A DNA stretch of 5,550 nucleotides, taken from an uncultured Bacillota bacterium (GTDB lineage Bacteria > Bacillota > Clostridia > Peptostreptococcales > Anaerovoracaceae). Positions 5,155-5,550 of the stretch are shown here, piece by piece. The translations under genes were made by a program, and so were the position numbers. Position 1 is the first letter of the stretch. Each line of letters opens with the position of its first letter. The stretch lies in the NCBI GenBank assembly GCA_946545145.1, contig CAMNNG010000080.1:1-5550 (forward strand). Direction: 5' to 3'. The notes under the pieces were generated by a model. The model had not been told where the DNA came from. It saw only the letters and a list, made by a program, of their open reading frames with translations, and searched no databases.

Positions 5155-5550
5155 CTAGCGGTCCGCGCGTCTAAAGTGTCCCGGCTTCCTTGACCATGCC
5201 GGAGGAAGCTCCTTATAATTTCCGTACTGGCGCCTCAGGTATTCCTCTATCATACCCGGGATGGTGACCTCCATATCTTCGAGCATCGCCTTCCTGCCCT
5301 TCTCGAACCAGCTCCTCTCGAAGCGCCACGAAAGGCAGCCTATGTACCCGTTCGAAAAGAAGGCGTATTTTCCGGGCCTCTTTTTCAGCCTGCTTACTCG
5401 CTCATAAGCGCCCCTGATACCTGCGAGCGGGACCTTTTTTCCCATGCGCATCATCCTTTTGGCCCATGCGAGCTTTTTCGCCGCAGAGCTGCCCTGATAA
5501 TCGCTTTCGTCAAAATGCGCCCTGTGGCCCATGGCCGCGCCGTAAAGCGC
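5155..5550 (-). CDS. LicD family protein, C-terminal part (5' end missing)
   Basis: The last 131 codons of a gene that enters from the right edge; the frame is open to the last base, so the apparent ATG at 5530-5532 is probably internal. The tail matches the LicD family: an aromatic segment SWRFERSWFEKG, then VTIPGMIEEYLRRQYGNYKELPP followed by a basic end with KPGH, corresponding to the family's conserved YLxxxYGxYxxLPP ending. LicD proteins transfer phosphocholine or related groups to teichoic acids, capsules or other surface glycans. The nucleotidyltransferase-like catalytic N-terminus is outside the window, so activity cannot be judged. The piece is rich in Lys and Arg. It lies 33 bases upstream of the diguanylate cyclase gene, on the same strand. 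Confidence 0.75.
   Translation of the reverse strand, partial: ALYGAAMGHRAHFDESDYQGSSAAKKLAWAKRMMRMGKKVPLAGIRGAYERVSRLKKRPGKYAFFSNGYIGCLSWRFERSWFEKGRKAMLEDMEVTIPGMIEEYLRRQYGNYKELPPAWSRKPGHFRRADR

Noticed and set aside
1..5550. CRISPR array, insertion sequence, tRNA or rRNA genes
   Set aside because: No regularly spaced repeats, no transposase or terminal inverted repeats, and no tRNA- or rRNA-like segments were seen.

Overview
All genes read on the minus strand. Transcription runs from the right edge of the window to the left. The window suggests an anaerobic member of the Bacillota, most likely a clostridium. The reasons are a class A flavodiiron protein without a rubredoxin domain, a CofE-type ligase homologue of the long form (about 400 residues) seen in clostridia, a LicD-type surface-polymer protein, strong AAAGGAG-type ribosome binding sites and sigma-A-like promoters. 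The exact genus cannot be read from the sequence.

Layout from right to left (transcription order). (1) The C-terminal part of a LicD-family protein enters from the right edge (5155-5550). (2) 33 bases later comes a soluble diguanylate cyclase with two tandem PAS-like sensor domains and an intact GGDEF motif (3769-5121). (3) A promoter with a perfect extended -10 (3711-3739) starts a two-gene unit: flavodiiron protein FprA (2493-3644), then, 24 bases on, a CofE-like (F420-0:glutamate ligase family) protein (1272-2468). (4) A 441-base gap without a long gene (831-1271) holds a complete-looking regulatory leader. It has a TTGACA promoter (1184-1212), a 23-codon leader peptide with four consecutive Cys codons (1075-1146), two successive rho-independent terminators (1000-1028 and 951-985) and a 20-base GC-rich palindrome (928-947). 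(5) The leader feeds into cysK, cysteine synthase A (1-830, 3' end cut off by the window edge).

The main discovery is the leader. The four Cys codons, the terminators just downstream and a cysteine-biosynthesis gene as target fit ribosome-mediated transcription attenuation by cysteine, analogous to the trp and his leaders. Cysteine leader peptides of this kind are known from actinobacteria. In clostridia, cysteine genes are usually described as controlled by T-box RNAs, S-box RNAs or CymR, and no T-box motif is visible here. All four leader Cys codons are TGT, whereas all 15 Cys codons in the larger genes of this window are TGC. This contrast supports a dedicated sensing role. A second point worth attention is the pairing of a flavodiiron oxygen/NO reductase with an F420-ligase homologue in a bacterium that may not make F420.
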